DNA of 64,000 nt. Source: Peredibacter sp045999315 (GTDB lineage: Bacteria; Bdellovibrionota; Bacteriovoracia; Bacteriovoracales; Bacteriovoracaceae). The position numbers and the translations under genes were made by a program. The first letter of the stretch is position 1; each line of letters opens with the position of its first letter. The notes beneath the pieces are model-generated. The model was not told the DNA's origin. It was given only the letters and a program-made list of their open reading frames with translations, and searched no databases. This document shows, piece by piece, positions 1 to 9,376 of this stretch. Where the stretch lies: NCBI RefSeq assembly GCF_045999315.1, contig NZ_CP174607.1:434001-498000 (forward strand). Direction: 5' to 3'.

Positions 1-742
1 GGAGTCTATACTTATTCGCACTAGCGTCTTTCTTGATATTGCAAAAACTCTGAACATAGTACGAGGTATCAGCGTAGTTGTTACTATTGAAAGTAAACGT
101 CTTCGTTGCCAGAGTTGAAACGTAGCTCGTTGTACTTTCTACAGTGTCATCACTCTTAATCACTTTCAACGTTCGGTTCTGGCGATAATTCGTAAAAAAC
201 GCAAGTTCCGTAAATGGGAAGGAATACACATCTGTATAGCGATCATCATTTGGAGCGTTTGGAATTTCGTATTCGTAAGTAATAGTAAGCGGTCCTCCAG
301 TGCTTGAAGATCCACTTGTATAGATCTTAGGCTCTGAACAATGATCAGTCAGGATATCATCAATCATATCTTCATTCTCAACTCGAGAAACTTTTAGGAA
401 AAAGCTCTTCGCAGTTAAGTTTGTCTCAGTGATATAAAAGTAAAGATCTGTTGATGTTCGTTTCCAAACTCGGATGTCGGCCTTTCTCTTCACGTCAGTA
501 TTTACTTTGTATTCAAAGTAAAAACCTTTACCGCGGTTATAATCCGAAGAACTGAAAACATTTCCTGAGTTGGTTTTGAAGCGATCGTAAATTGAGGTGT
601 AAGTATCTAGACACTTCTGTTTAGCACGGTCTCTAATGGCCTGTTGTTCTGCTGCTGAGAGATTGTTATAGCTCTGAATCATCTCCTCTTTACAGGAAAC
701 ACCTAGCAAAACTAATGCGGCAATCAGAGCAAATGATTTCAA
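1..742 (-). CDS. lipoprotein of unknown function, 3' end beyond window
   Basis: Reading the minus strand from a TTG at 742 gives an open frame that runs off the left edge (at least 247 codons). The N-terminus is a short hydrophobic segment ending in a lipobox (LLGVSC), so the product is probably an outer-membrane or periplasmic lipoprotein. The rest is polar and rich in Ser, Thr, Tyr and Asp, with no domain I recognise. The TTG overlaps the TGA stop of the upstream gene, and a G-rich ribosome binding site (GGCGGGGG, about 751-758) lies just before it. The two genes are therefore probably translationally coupled. The start is inferred; there is no ATG nearby in frame. Confidence 0.7.
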   Translation of the reverse strand, partial: MKSFALIAALVLLGVSCKEEMIQSYNNLSAAEQQAIRDRAKQKCLDTYTSIYDRFKTNSGNVFSSSDYNRGKGFYFEYKVNTDVKRKADIRVWKRTSTDLYFYITETNLTAKSFFLKVSRVENEDMIDDILTDHCSEPKIYTSGSSSTGGPLTITYEYEIPNAPNDDRYTDVYSFPFTELAFFTNYRQNRTLKVIKSDDTVESTTSYVSTLATKTFTFNSNNYADTSYYVQSFCNIKKDASANKYRL

Positions 743-1557
743 AATTTATATCCCCCGCCTACAGAGAAGACAGTTATAGGATCAATTTTAGCACCATTGT
801 CCTTGGAGGAGGTAGAAGAAATTGCTGGATCACCAGATTCCCGCTTTTTAGTCTCAATATCTCTAGAATTCAGATCATAGCGATTTTGCGTAACTCGGGT
901 ATAGAAGAAGAAGCCATTAGTGGCCGTAAAGTTCATCCCTACCCCAATTTGAAGGTTCGTTAACTCATCAGAAATTGATTCCTTGAAACGGTCGTTAGTT
1001 CCGGCCAAAGAATAACTGTAGTTTATGCTATTGTAAGCACGTGCAAATCCAATTCCGGCCATCACATAAGGTTCTACCGTTAAATATGACCATTCATCTA
1101 GAAATGGGTTCTTGGTTTTCATATCGAACATGAACCCAAGTTGTTGAGAGGCAGTTACTCCCCAAATTTGGCTGGTCTTTTTAGTATAAGCAAACTCCAG
1201 ATCTTCATCTTCGGGCCCACCATTCAAGATTTGAGAAAAGAGAGTGCCCGCATAGTACCCCTCTACCAGAGTCGTAGTGTTAATCTGATTACCTAAGTAA
1301 ATTGATCCACCAACTCCCAGTCTAGCACCCCAGAGGTCTCTTGATGAGGCCCCAAAATCCTTGTGGTCTCCGTTATAGTTTGAAAAGGCCGCATCATACT
1401 TCATGCCTTCAAAGCCGAAAGTCGTTAACCAATGACTCTTGCGGGTGTCGACCTTTAACTTATCATAGGGAGTTTCACTCGTAAGAACCGCGAGGTCCTT
1501 TTCAGCGAAGGCAGAGAAAGAGAAAACACAGAGAACGGCGAGTAATAATTTATTCAT
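739..1557 (-). CDS. outer-membrane beta-barrel protein
   Basis: About 272 residues. The signal peptide MNKLLLAVLCVFSFSAFA is followed by a mature part with alternating aromatic/polar segments, Gly-rich turns and a C-terminal ...GGGYKF. A terminal Phe is typical of BAM-inserted beta-barrels. The best start is the Met beginning the signal peptide (1557); an in-frame ATG 21 bases upstream (1578) is possible, with GGCGAG between the two as a weak ribosome binding site. It is first in a two-gene unit with the downstream lipoprotein, whose TTG start overlaps this stop. Function beyond a barrel or surface protein is unknown. Confidence 0.75.
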   Translation of the reverse strand: MNKLLLAVLCVFSFSAFAEKDLAVLTSETPYDKLKVDTRKSHWLTTFGFEGMKYDAAFSNYNGDHKDFGASSRDLWGARLGVGGSIYLGNQINTTTLVEGYYAGTLFSQILNGGPEDEDLEFAYTKKTSQIWGVTASQQLGFMFDMKTKNPFLDEWSYLTVEPYVMAGIGFARAYNSINYSYSLAGTNDRFKESISDELTNLQIGVGMNFTATNGFFFYTRVTQNRYDLNSRDIETKKRESGDPAISSTSSKDNGAKIDPITVFSVGGGYKF

Positions 1558-1602
1558 AGAATAATTATGTCTCGCCATTTCTGAAAGTCAAAATGATTTG
1601 TC

Positions 1603-3804
1603 TTAAGCGCGGTTTACCGAAATCACTTCTTCCATCTGCTCAATGCTCGAGATGGTCTTTAGAAGCTCAGAGTAATCCTTAACTTCGATCTCAAAGATGA
1701 AGTTACCCTTTTGATCCGGCATCGAACGGGCAATCGCCGAACGAATATTGATGCCAGCGTTGTTAATCGACTTCGAAATCTTAGAAAGAATTCCCGGTTT
1801 ATCGTGGGTCGTAACCTTAATGTTCACTGGGTGACTGAATGTATAATGCTTGTTCCACTCAACGTGGATTTGACGACTTTTTTCTATGTCTACGATCCGT
1901 CCGCAACCAATTGTATGAACGGTAATACCGCGGCCACGCGTAATGATTCCTGTGATTGGGTCACCTGGAATTGGATTACAACAACGACCCATCTTCACCA
2001 CGATGTCATCAAGGCCATCAACGATAACAGCGTTATCATTGCTGGTGCTCTTACGGGCGGTCTTGGCGACTTTCTTATAATAACTTTCCAGGTCCTTATC
2101 ATCTTCTTTGAAATCAAGTTCATCTGTCTCAGTGAACGCGATCGAAGGAAGAGCAACTAGGACATCTTTAATCGGAAGGTGATTAGAACCAATGTTCACA
2201 AACAACTCTTCCAGGGTCTTATAGTGGTTCTTTTCAAGAATGGCTTTAAATTCATTTTTCTTGTCGAGGGCCTTAATTGAAGTTTCAAATTTCTTCAGGG
2301 CCTTCTCAAGAACTTCTTCACCTAGTGCACGATGCTCATCGCGCTCTACCTTCATAAGGTACTGACGAATCTTCGTGATCGCACGAGATGTCTTACAAAT
2401 TTTTAACCAGTCTTTTGATGGAGTCTGAGTTTTACTCGTTAGAATTTCAACTGTGTCACCTGATTTAAGACGGTACTTAAGTGGAACCATCTTACCGTTA
2501 ACTTTCGCACCTACCGTTTTGTTACCGACCTCAGTGTGAACGGCATATGCAAAATCCAGCGGAGTCGCGCCATAGCGAAGCTCTTTTACGTCACCAGTCG
2601 GAGTGAAAATGAAAACACCACCAACATCGAGGTCATTTTTCACCACGTCCATGAACTCAGAAGAGTTCTGAACGTTTTGGTTAAACTCCATGAGTTCTTC
2701 GACCCACTTCAGTTTATTAACGCCTTCGCCTTTGTTTCTTTCTTTATACTTCCAGTGCGCGGCCACCCCACGTTCAGCAACTTCATGCATTTCAAACGTA
2801 CGAATCTGAATTTCAATACGTTCGGCCTTAGGTCCAATTACTGTCGTGTGAAGAGACTGGTAGTTGTTGACCTTAGGAATGGCAATGTAGTCTTTGAAAC
2901 GTCCAGGAACCGGAGTGAATGCAGAGTGAATAATACCCAAACACTTATAACATTCAGTGATGTTATTAACGAGAATACGGAAGGCGAGCAAATCCTGAAT
3001 TTGCTCAAAATCCACTCCACGTTGCTGCATTTTCTTATAAATTGAGAAGAAATGTTTCGGACGTCCAGTCACCTCACCGGTCACCGAATACTCGAGCATT
3101 TTTTCTTCAATCAGATTTAAAGTCTCAGTGATGTATGACTCGCGCTCGCGTTTTTTCATCGCGATTTTTTCAGCGAGACGGTAATAGATATCAGGGTGAA
3201 TATAACGAAGACAAAGATCTTCCAGGTCCGCTTTCACCGAGTTAATACCCAGACGAGAAGCAAGTGGAACGTAAATATCCAAAGTCTCTTGCGCTTTCGC
3301 CTGCTGCTTCTCCTTCGTCATATACTGAAGGGTACGCATGTTATGCATTCGGTCCGCAAGCTTCACGATAATGACGCGAAGATCTTGGGCCATGGCCACA
3401 ACCATCTTACGGAAGTTCTCAGCTTGAGATTCTTCCTTCGTTTTAAATTTAATTTTAGAGATCTTAGTACAGCCCACTACGATTTGAGCAACGCTCTGGC
3501 CAAACATCTTGGCAATGTCTTCCGGAGAAACATCACAGTCTTCCACTGTATCGTGAAGAAGACCGGCCATAATGGAATCGAGATCCATTTTAAGTTTAAT
3601 CAAGGTCGCCGCTACGTTAAGCGGATGAATAATATATGGCTCACCAGAAGAACGTTTCACACCTGAATGCATTTTATCTGCAAACTCGAAGCACTTTCGA
3701 AGGATCGTCAGATCAGCATCAGGTAAAAGCACTTCAGCACGTTTGACGAGTTCATCAATCGTGAGGTTGGCCTCATGGGAGAAATCGATTCTTTCTGCGA
3801 ACAT
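1603..3804 (-). CDS. rsh: bifunctional (p)ppGpp synthetase/hydrolase (Rsh/SpoT family)
   Basis: 733 residues with the full long-RSH layout. The HD hydrolase domain has H60, the H84-D85 pair and D151 (ADRMHN). The synthetase domain spans roughly 240-360, with RFKD at 302-305; the RxKD form is known from bifunctional rather than RelA-only enzymes. A TGS domain lies around 390-455 and a C-terminal ACT domain around 655-733. All catalytic residues I can place are present, so both synthesis and hydrolysis of the alarmone are expected. It is the last gene of accA-yicC-gmk-rsh, two bases after the gmk stop. In Escherichia coli rpoZ sits between gmk and spoT; here there is no room for it. Confidence 0.95.
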   Translation of the reverse strand: MFAERIDFSHEANLTIDELVKRAEVLLPDADLTILRKCFEFADKMHSGVKRSSGEPYIIHPLNVAATLIKLKMDLDSIMAGLLHDTVEDCDVSPEDIAKMFGQSVAQIVVGCTKISKIKFKTKEESQAENFRKMVVAMAQDLRVIIVKLADRMHNMRTLQYMTKEKQQAKAQETLDIYVPLASRLGINSVKADLEDLCLRYIHPDIYYRLAEKIAMKKRERESYITETLNLIEEKMLEYSVTGEVTGRPKHFFSIYKKMQQRGVDFEQIQDLLAFRILVNNITECYKCLGIIHSAFTPVPGRFKDYIAIPKVNNYQSLHTTVIGPKAERIEIQIRTFEMHEVAERGVAAHWKYKERNKGEGVNKLKWVEELMEFNQNVQNSSEFMDVVKNDLDVGGVFIFTPTGDVKELRYGATPLDFAYAVHTEVGNKTVGAKVNGKMVPLKYRLKSGDTVEILTSKTQTPSKDWLKICKTSRAITKIRQYLMKVERDEHRALGEEVLEKALKKFETSIKALDKKNEFKAILEKNHYKTLEELFVNIGSNHLPIKDVLVALPSIAFTETDELDFKEDDKDLESYYKKVAKTARKSTSNDNAVIVDGLDDIVVKMGRCCNPIPGDPITGIITRGRGITVHTIGCGRIVDIEKSRQIHVEWNKHYTFSHPVNIKVTTHDKPGILSKISKSINNAGINIRSAIARSMPDQKGNFIFEIEVKDYSELLKTISSIEQMEEVISVNRA

Positions 3805-3806
3805 AG

Positions 3807-4367
3807 TTAGCTCAAAATCTTTTCAACGACCGTCTTCAGCTTCTCATAAGCGCTATCAACGTTGTCGTTAAGGATCAAATGATCGTATTTGTGTTTATTC
3901 TTCAGTTCTTCACGGGCGTTTTTAATTCTTTCTTGAATCACATGGAGAGCATCAGTTCCACGAGCAATAAGTCGCTTCTCTAGTTCTTCCACTGATGGTG
4001 GTTCAATGAAAATCACCTGAGCGTCCGCCCCGTAGATGCGTTTCATAGCGTCCGCACCTTGAACATCCAGATCGAAGAGCATCTTATGGCCCTTCTGAAT
4101 CCCTTCACTCACAAAGCGTTTTGAAGTTCCGTAATAATTTGAATGGACCTTGGCCCACTCAATAAATTCATCATCGGCAATTTGCTTTTCAAAACTTTCA
4201 ACTTTAATGAAGAAATAATCTTTTCCATGAACTTCACCCGTTCTCATAGGACGAGTCGTACATGAAACTGACCATACAAGGTCAGGGATATCGGCCTTAA
4301 GCCGGTTAAGTAATGTAGATTTACCCGTACCCGATGGGGCACAGATTACAATCATTCTTGAGGACAT
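3807..4367 (-). CDS. gmk: guanylate kinase
   Basis: 186 residues, close to the usual length. The P-loop APSGTGKST is at residues 10-18. The GMP-binding region follows (SCTTRPMRTGEVHGKDY), with a YYGTS segment in the lid region. The enzyme phosphorylates GMP to GDP in the cytoplasm. The start ATG is two bases after the yicC stop (TAA TC ATG), and the stop is two bases before rsh, so the genes are almost certainly cotranscribed. Placing GDP supply beside (p)ppGpp metabolism is a recurring bacterial arrangement. Confidence 0.96.
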   Translation of the reverse strand: MSSRMIVICAPSGTGKSTLLNRLKADIPDLVWSVSCTTRPMRTGEVHGKDYFFIKVESFEKQIADDEFIEWAKVHSNYYGTSKRFVSEGIQKGHKMLFDLDVQGADAMKRIYGADAQVIFIEPPSVEELEKRLIARGTDALHVIQERIKNAREELKNKHKYDHLILNDNVDSAYEKLKTVVEKILS

Positions 4368-4369
4368 GA

Positions 4370-5245
4370 TTATTCCAAGTTCAGGGCCTGTTCTCTAATC
4401 TTCTCTAATTGTACTTTCATCTCGACTACATTTGTCGAAATTTCAGGAACGGCAGATTTTGATCCCATCGTATTGGTCTCACGGCCCAGTTCCTGGAGGA
4501 GGAAGTCGATTTGGCGACCGATTTCGCCGGATGATTTAAGCACCGATTTAAGTTTTGTGACGTGGATTTTAGCCCGATTGATTTCCTCGTCTATTTCTAA
4601 TTTCTCAAGGTAGTACACCACTTCCTGAAGGAAGCGTGACTCATCTATTTTAATATCTTTGAGTTTCTCATTGAGCTTCGTTGTAAGCTTTTCCTTCATC
4701 ATCTCAGGAAACTCTTGTTTCATGGCCTCAATTTTAGCAAGACATGATTCATAGATCGCAAGATGCTCAAGAAGTTTATCGACCAGCTTCTTCCCCTCGC
4801 CTGCGCGAGAAGTTTTAAGCGCCTTGATCGCTTCTTCGAAAGACGCCATCACAAGCGGCTCAAGTTCTTTTTCTTTTGTTTCATCTTCGTCTTTGTAGAA
4901 ATCAGAACGAAGAAATTCAGTAGGACTCACATGAAAAGGTACGTTGTTCTTTTCAAAAACTGGTTTCATAAGAGACAGGTAGCCCTCTACTTTTTTAGGA
5001 TCAACCTGAAACTCAGTAACAGCTTTTTCAGTGCGCTTATACGTAACAGAGATATCAAAGCTACCACGACGGAATTCATTCTCTAATTTTGAACGAAGGT
5101 CCAATTCCACAGAGTTAAACAATGAGCTCATGCGAAACTTGAAATCTTTAAAGCGGTTATTCACCGTTTTAATTTCAGTGGTGATGGAATAGTTCTGCCC
5201 CTGAGCTTCACCCTTCCCGAATCCTGTCATCGAATAAACGCTCAT
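4370..5245 (-). CDS. yicC: YicC-family endoribonuclease
   Basis: 291 residues. It begins with MSVYSMTGFGKGE, the hallmark N-terminus of the YicC family, and ends with the conserved DUF1732 region (GREINTMGSKS-type segment, here GRETNTMGSK, then a Leu/Glu-rich helix). YicC proteins were long uncharacterised and are now described as RNA endonucleases in Escherichia coli. It is two bases downstream of accA and two bases upstream of gmk; the yicC-gmk pairing is conserved in many bacteria. Identity is secure, the molecular role in this organism less so. Confidence 0.93.
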   Translation of the reverse strand: MSVYSMTGFGKGEAQGQNYSITTEIKTVNNRFKDFKFRMSSLFNSVELDLRSKLENEFRRGSFDISVTYKRTEKAVTEFQVDPKKVEGYLSLMKPVFEKNNVPFHVSPTEFLRSDFYKDEDETKEKELEPLVMASFEEAIKALKTSRAGEGKKLVDKLLEHLAIYESCLAKIEAMKQEFPEMMKEKLTTKLNEKLKDIKIDESRFLQEVVYYLEKLEIDEEINRAKIHVTKLKSVLKSSGEIGRQIDFLLQELGRETNTMGSKSAVPEISTNVVEMKVQLEKIREQALNLE

Positions 5246-5247
5246 GA

Positions 5248-6219
5248 TTAACCTTCTGACTGATCAATTGTAAGAGTTAGATTACCCATCTGACGGAACT
5301 TCTCAAAACGCTTTTGCATAAGCACATCAAGGTCATCTTTCTTAAGGCCTTCAAGACTCGCGAGGATGGCATCTTTTACCATCGCTACAGCGCGATCAGG
5401 GTAACGGTGAGCACCACCAGCAGGTTCCTTAATAAGACCATCAATTACTTTAAGCTCTAGAGCTTTATTAGGAGAAAGCTGAAGTGAGTTGGCCGCAGTT
5501 TCTGCCATCTTCGGATCTGACCAAAGAATTGAAGCACATGATTCAGGGGAAATGACTGAGTAAACAGAGTACTCCATCATGAAAACTTTATCGGCCACGG
5601 CGATACCAAGGGCACCACCCGATCCACCTTCACCAATCACGATTGAAATGATCGGGGCCTTGATGTTGAACATTTCTTCCAAGTTCTCAGCGATCGCAAG
5701 GGCCTGTCCGCGCTCTTCAGCGCCGATACCAGGATATGCTCCTGGAGTATCAACAAACGTCACAACCGGAATGCTGAACTGAGAGGCCATTTGCATAACA
5801 CGGATTGCTTTTCTATAACCTTCAGGATTTGCCATCCCGAAATTACGTTTAATTTTTTCCTGGGTCTTGCGACCTTTCTCAATTCCGATCACGGCAACTT
5901 TCTGGCCATCAATGTAACCGAAACCTGCAATCATTGATGGATCATCAGAGAAACGACGGTCACCATGAACTTCATGAAAGTCGGCCACGATTTTCTCGAT
6001 GTAATCAATAGCGTGCGGACGAGATGGATGGCGAGAGAGCTGAGTTCTCTGCCAAGGAGAAAGTTTGGTATAAATATCTTCCAACATGCGATCAACTTTC
6101 GCTTGAAGCGCTTCGATCTCATGAGAAATATCGATGTTTTGGTGTGTCGCCTGTTTTAATTCTCTGATCTGATTTTCAAGTTCGGAAACCGGACGTTCAA
6201 ATTCTAAAGTAAAATCCAT
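5248..6219 (-). CDS. accA: acetyl-CoA carboxylase carboxyltransferase subunit alpha
   Basis: 323 residues from ATG 6219, matching the usual 315-325 for AccA. It starts MDFTLEFERPVSELENQI; a longer frame upstream to 6372 is not family-like. GAGGG lies at a good distance before the chosen ATG, within a small hairpin-prone AACCC-CGA-GGGTT. Family motifs are visible: the GDRRFSDDPSMIAG region, FVDTPGAYPG, and GEGGSGGALGI forming the oxyanion/CoA site. With AccD (not in this window) it transfers carboxyl from carboxybiotin to acetyl-CoA for malonyl-CoA synthesis. It heads the accA-yicC-gmk-rsh operon. Confidence 0.95.
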   Translation of the reverse strand: MDFTLEFERPVSELENQIRELKQATHQNIDISHEIEALQAKVDRMLEDIYTKLSPWQRTQLSRHPSRPHAIDYIEKIVADFHEVHGDRRFSDDPSMIAGFGYIDGQKVAVIGIEKGRKTQEKIKRNFGMANPEGYRKAIRVMQMASQFSIPVVTFVDTPGAYPGIGAEERGQALAIAENLEEMFNIKAPIISIVIGEGGSGGALGIAVADKVFMMEYSVYSVISPESCASILWSDPKMAETAANSLQLSPNKALELKVIDGLIKEPAGGAHRYPDRAVAMVKDAILASLEGLKKDDLDVLMQKRFEKFRQMGNLTLTIDQSEG

Positions 6220-6394
6220 CAAAACCCTCGGGGTTCTAGTTGATATGTAAGACTTAAAGTAATGGGTTAAATTACCTTGTTCGAGGGGAAAATGCACGAA
6301 TTTCCTCATACGAGGAAAGTGTAAATCATTGAATTTTAGTAGCGATAACGCATCGCCAACTGGCCAATTCAAGTACTTTGTCTAAGAGGAGAAC

Positions 6395-7027
6395 CTATTC
6401 CCAGCCCTGGACCTGGCCCGACTCAAAATAAATGAACTTCTGTCCATTTCTCATTCGATAAAGCCAGCGCTCGTTTTCGTTAACTGGATTTCCGGCGATT
6501 TCAATTCGCAGTGGTTTGCCCCAACTTTCTACGACTTCGTTTTTGGTCATTCCTAAAACAATGTCTTGTTTGCTAACGGCGAAGGCGCGTTCTTTAGAAT
6601 TAACGTACTCATCTTTTTCTTCTTCAAGAAATCCACGAGAGGCAAGATATTCGTATCTTTCACTCGGAGGCAGCTCTAGAAAATAAATACGTTCTGAAAC
6701 GGTCTTGAGTTGGTGTTTATGTTTTTGATAAAGCTCAGAGCCATCATCGGATTGTGAATCTTCAAGTTTACGAAGCTCATCACGCAAAGAACGTTTACGA
6801 TTTTCTTCGGCGAGATCTCCCTCGGACGCAGGAGTTCTGTCACGTGTCTCTTCCTCTGTGTTCCAGTAACGACCGGAATCTCCTCCTACAACCGGAAAAT
6901 CTTCACGGGGATTGAAGTAGCGGGCATCATTATTGTTTTCCATTTCTGAAAGGTAGCTTCGGCCCGTGTAGAGTTCAGCACAGCCAGTGAGTAGAAAGAG
7001 TGAGAGAACGAGAGAACGACGCTTCAT
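6395..7027 (-). CDS. lipoprotein with BamE/SmpA-like C-terminal domain
   Basis: 210 residues. The signal MKRRSLVLSLFLLTGC ends in a clear lipobox. The middle (about 25-130) is highly charged and likely flexible or coiled. The last 60 residues carry a BamE/SmpA/OmlA-type pattern: an IVLGMTKNEVVESWGKP turn, then paired strands ending in RWLYRM and KFIYFESGQVQGW. This fold sits in outer-membrane lipoproteins that assist envelope assembly; a direct BAM role is not shown. It lies between accA and a divergent gene, 175 bases upstream of the accA start on the same strand. Confidence 0.7.
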   Translation of the reverse strand: MKRRSLVLSLFLLTGCAELYTGRSYLSEMENNNDARYFNPREDFPVVGGDSGRYWNTEEETRDRTPASEGDLAEENRKRSLRDELRKLEDSQSDDGSELYQKHKHQLKTVSERIYFLELPPSERYEYLASRGFLEEEKDEYVNSKERAFAVSKQDIVLGMTKNEVVESWGKPLRIEIAGNPVNENERWLYRMRNGQKFIYFESGQVQGWE

Positions 7028-7175
7028 AAAACCATCCTTTGTTTTACGTCACTCTGCTCTTCGGAAATTCTTTCTCTCCTCGTAAGATTCAAGAGTTAGG
7101 GCGGAAGAAACTGCCCATACCTGATCAAAATGCTTTTAATTCATTTTTAGTGATGAACATCCGACAAGCTTGCTG

Positions 7176-8024
7176 ATGGGCCTTATAGAAAAAATTGAAA
7201 ACCTCATTAATACATTGCTGATTAAGCTGAGCGAGCTTATGTATAAGTTCGTTCCTGCACCGATCAAGCGAGTGATTGAAAAAATTCAATCATGGTTTGC
7301 TTTTTTAAATACTCAAATCAAATTAATTCCGTCTTACGCCAAAACTTTTATTCTGTTTCTCATAGCAAAGACCAAGAGCACTCTGGCCTCAATTGATTTC
7401 AAGGCCATTTTTGTTGAGAGCTACAAGAACGCTATTGTTCAGTATAAAGAAAAGTCTTCGGGAAAAACTAGCAAGCTTAAAACTCTTGTTCTGACTCCGT
7501 TTTTAGTTGTGGGTCAGTGGCTACAAGGTCTGAACACAGCTCAGTCCATGCTTCTTCTTGCATTTACTTCTGCTTCTATTCTTGCGGCCATTGGTATTGG
7601 TTTTTCAGGTAATCGTCTGGCCAACCATCACATGGAAAGCAATCGCGCTCCGGCAAGTATAGAAGAAGAGATTCCTTATGAGCGTCCGGCCTATTACAAA
7701 AAACAGACCAGACATTTTGAGATTACCAGTCTAAGACTTCCAGTTTATGTGGCCCAAGTAAACGAGATTCGCTCTGTCGATATTGACTTCACCGCGACCA
7801 CATCAAATCGTAATGCTCGTATGTTTCTTGAAAAGAAAGAGTTCCAATTACGAGATCATTTGATTCTACAAATTGAGCCTTCCGTGGCCTCCTTCCCTCT
7901 CGAAGAGGAAGGAAAAGAAATCATCCGAAGAAAACTGCTGGTCGAGATCAATGACTTCTTGAAGCTTCACAATATTGAAGGTGAGATCACTGAACTTAAA
8001 ATCACCTACGTCCTGGCAAACTAG
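7176..8024 (+). CDS. FliL-like single-span membrane protein
   Basis: About 282 residues. A long amphipathic N-terminal region (1-115) precedes one membrane segment at about 123-143, then a periplasmic domain. The last 85 residues fit the FliL pattern: VDIDFTATTSNR, a run ending SVASFPLEEEGKE, an IIRRKLLVEIND helix and a final TELKITYVLAN strand. FliL proteins bind the flagellar stator; FliL-like stomatin-related domains also occur elsewhere. No other motility gene is nearby. The start may be TTG 7170 or ATG 7176; neither has a strong ribosome binding site. The stop overlaps the convergent gene by CTAG. Confidence 0.6.
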   Translation: MGLIEKIENLINTLLIKLSELMYKFVPAPIKRVIEKIQSWFAFLNTQIKLIPSYAKTFILFLIAKTKSTLASIDFKAIFVESYKNAIVQYKEKSSGKTSKLKTLVLTPFLVVGQWLQGLNTAQSMLLLAFTSASILAAIGIGFSGNRLANHHMESNRAPASIEEEIPYERPAYYKKQTRHFEITSLRLPVYVAQVNEIRSVDIDFTATTSNRNARMFLEKKEFQLRDHLILQIEPSVASFPLEEEGKEIIRRKLLVEINDFLKLHNIEGEITELKITYVLAN

Positions 8025-9292
8025 ACCTTTCCTAAAATAGTTCTAACTGTCTTTTCTGTTAATTGAAGTTTTCTTGCGGTTAAAGCGACGTTTCCTTCAC
8101 AAAGAGAAAATGCCTTCTTCACATAATCTTCCTTAATATCTTTAAGCGGAACAAGTTTTTCAGTTCCGGCAAGAGACATTAAGTCTGAACTCTGAAGAAG
8201 CAGTTCTTCATCCAAATGATCAAAATCAAGTTTAATATAACGACTTAATATTCTCTTCTTATCCAAATGCCCAAAAAGCTGACGAAGATTTCCCGGCCAG
8301 GCCAATGTCTCATAGAACTCCAGGAGTCTCTGAGAAATCGTGACTCCATTTTTCAAAGAATAATACTGGCAGGCCTCGCGAATTCTTTGAACCTCGTTTC
8401 TCAGAGATTTAAGTTCAATGGAGTGGCCCGATTTCAAGCGAAAATAGAAATCTTTCCGAAAGACTTCCTGCTGAATTAATTTTTCCAAAGGTCGACCTGA
8501 AGCAAAGATCAAACGGGTTTTAATGGCGGTCTCCCTCATTTCTCCCACTCTTCGAAACTTATTGCTGTCAATGAAACTCAACAACTTGGTCTGAAGATCG
8601 AGGGGAAGAGAATCAACCTCATCCAAAAACAATGTCCCATGTTCAGCGGCCTTAAATGCGCCGATCTTATCTGAAATCGCCCCTGTGAAAGCGCCCTTCT
8701 TATGACCAAAAAGTTCAGACTCAATCAGCTGCGGGTTAAAAGACGAAAGGTTAACAGAAACAAATTCTCCTGTTCTTCCGCTCTTCTCATGGATTTTTGA
8801 AGCAAGGTGAGTTTTACCAGTTCCTGTTTCTCCGACAATTAAAATTTTAAGATCAGATTCAATTAAATTTTGCTGTAGTAATATCGGATGTTCAAAATGC
8901 CGATTCAACAGTTCCTGCAAATCAAACGGATCAAAGTTCATTTTATTGTCATCAATGTAAATTCGATCCTGCCTTTCTATATAGGCCTCACGTGCGGCAA
9001 GCCCGTTTAACCAAAAAGGATTTCCCTTAATGGTCTTTAGGACAAATCTTCCTTCATCGGCCTTCTGATCCAATTCCAAACGATAGTGAAAATGCTGAAC
9101 ATCACTATTTGGAAGTTCAATGTAACTCAGTGATAAGTTATCAGGCCGGTACTGAGAAGAAATCAAATCAATACAATATCGATTCAGCGTAAAGGCCTTG
9201 CGATGCCCGTGAGAAGGAAAGATACTGCAACTGTCCCCGAGTCTTACACCCGCGAATTCTATTTGTTTCTTCATTAATTTCCGTTGATACAT
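8021..9292 (-). CDS. FHA-like, sigma-54-dependent transcriptional activator
   Basis: 423 residues from ATG 9292, chosen because AAAGGGAG sits just upstream; an in-frame ATG at 9388 would overlap engB. Residues 1-125 have the strand pattern of an FHA phosphothreonine-binding domain rather than a response-regulator receiver. The AAA+ domain has Walker A GETGTGKT at about 154-161, the sigma-54 contact loop GAFTGA at about 200-205, and Walker B TLFLDEVD near 220-227. A Fis-type helix-turn-helix closes the protein (GNVALTARKLQLTEKTVRTIL). It should activate RpoN promoters in response to a Ser/Thr-kinase signal; target genes are unknown. Divergent from engB. Confidence 0.88.
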   Translation of the reverse strand: MYQRKLMKKQIEFAGVRLGDSCSIFPSHGHRKAFTLNRYCIDLISSQYRPDNLSLSYIELPNSDVQHFHYRLELDQKADEGRFVLKTIKGNPFWLNGLAAREAYIERQDRIYIDDNKMNFDPFDLQELLNRHFEHPILLQQNLIESDLKILIVGETGTGKTHLASKIHEKSGRTGEFVSVNLSSFNPQLIESELFGHKKGAFTGAISDKIGAFKAAEHGTLFLDEVDSLPLDLQTKLLSFIDSNKFRRVGEMRETAIKTRLIFASGRPLEKLIQQEVFRKDFYFRLKSGHSIELKSLRNEVQRIREACQYYSLKNGVTISQRLLEFYETLAWPGNLRQLFGHLDKKRILSRYIKLDFDHLDEELLLQSSDLMSLAGTEKLVPLKDIKEDYVKKAFSLCEGNVALTARKLQLTEKTVRTILGKV

Positions 9293-9376
9293 GGCCACTC
9301 CCTTTAAAATTGAAGACGCTTGTGACCTTTTCTGATAGGATGTGGAAAAAGAAAACTTGATATCTGGAAAGAGCGC

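Noticed and set aside
2536..3045. 169-codon plus-strand frame opposite rsh
   Set aside because: It lies antisense to a highly conserved enzyme domain and has no ribosome binding site.
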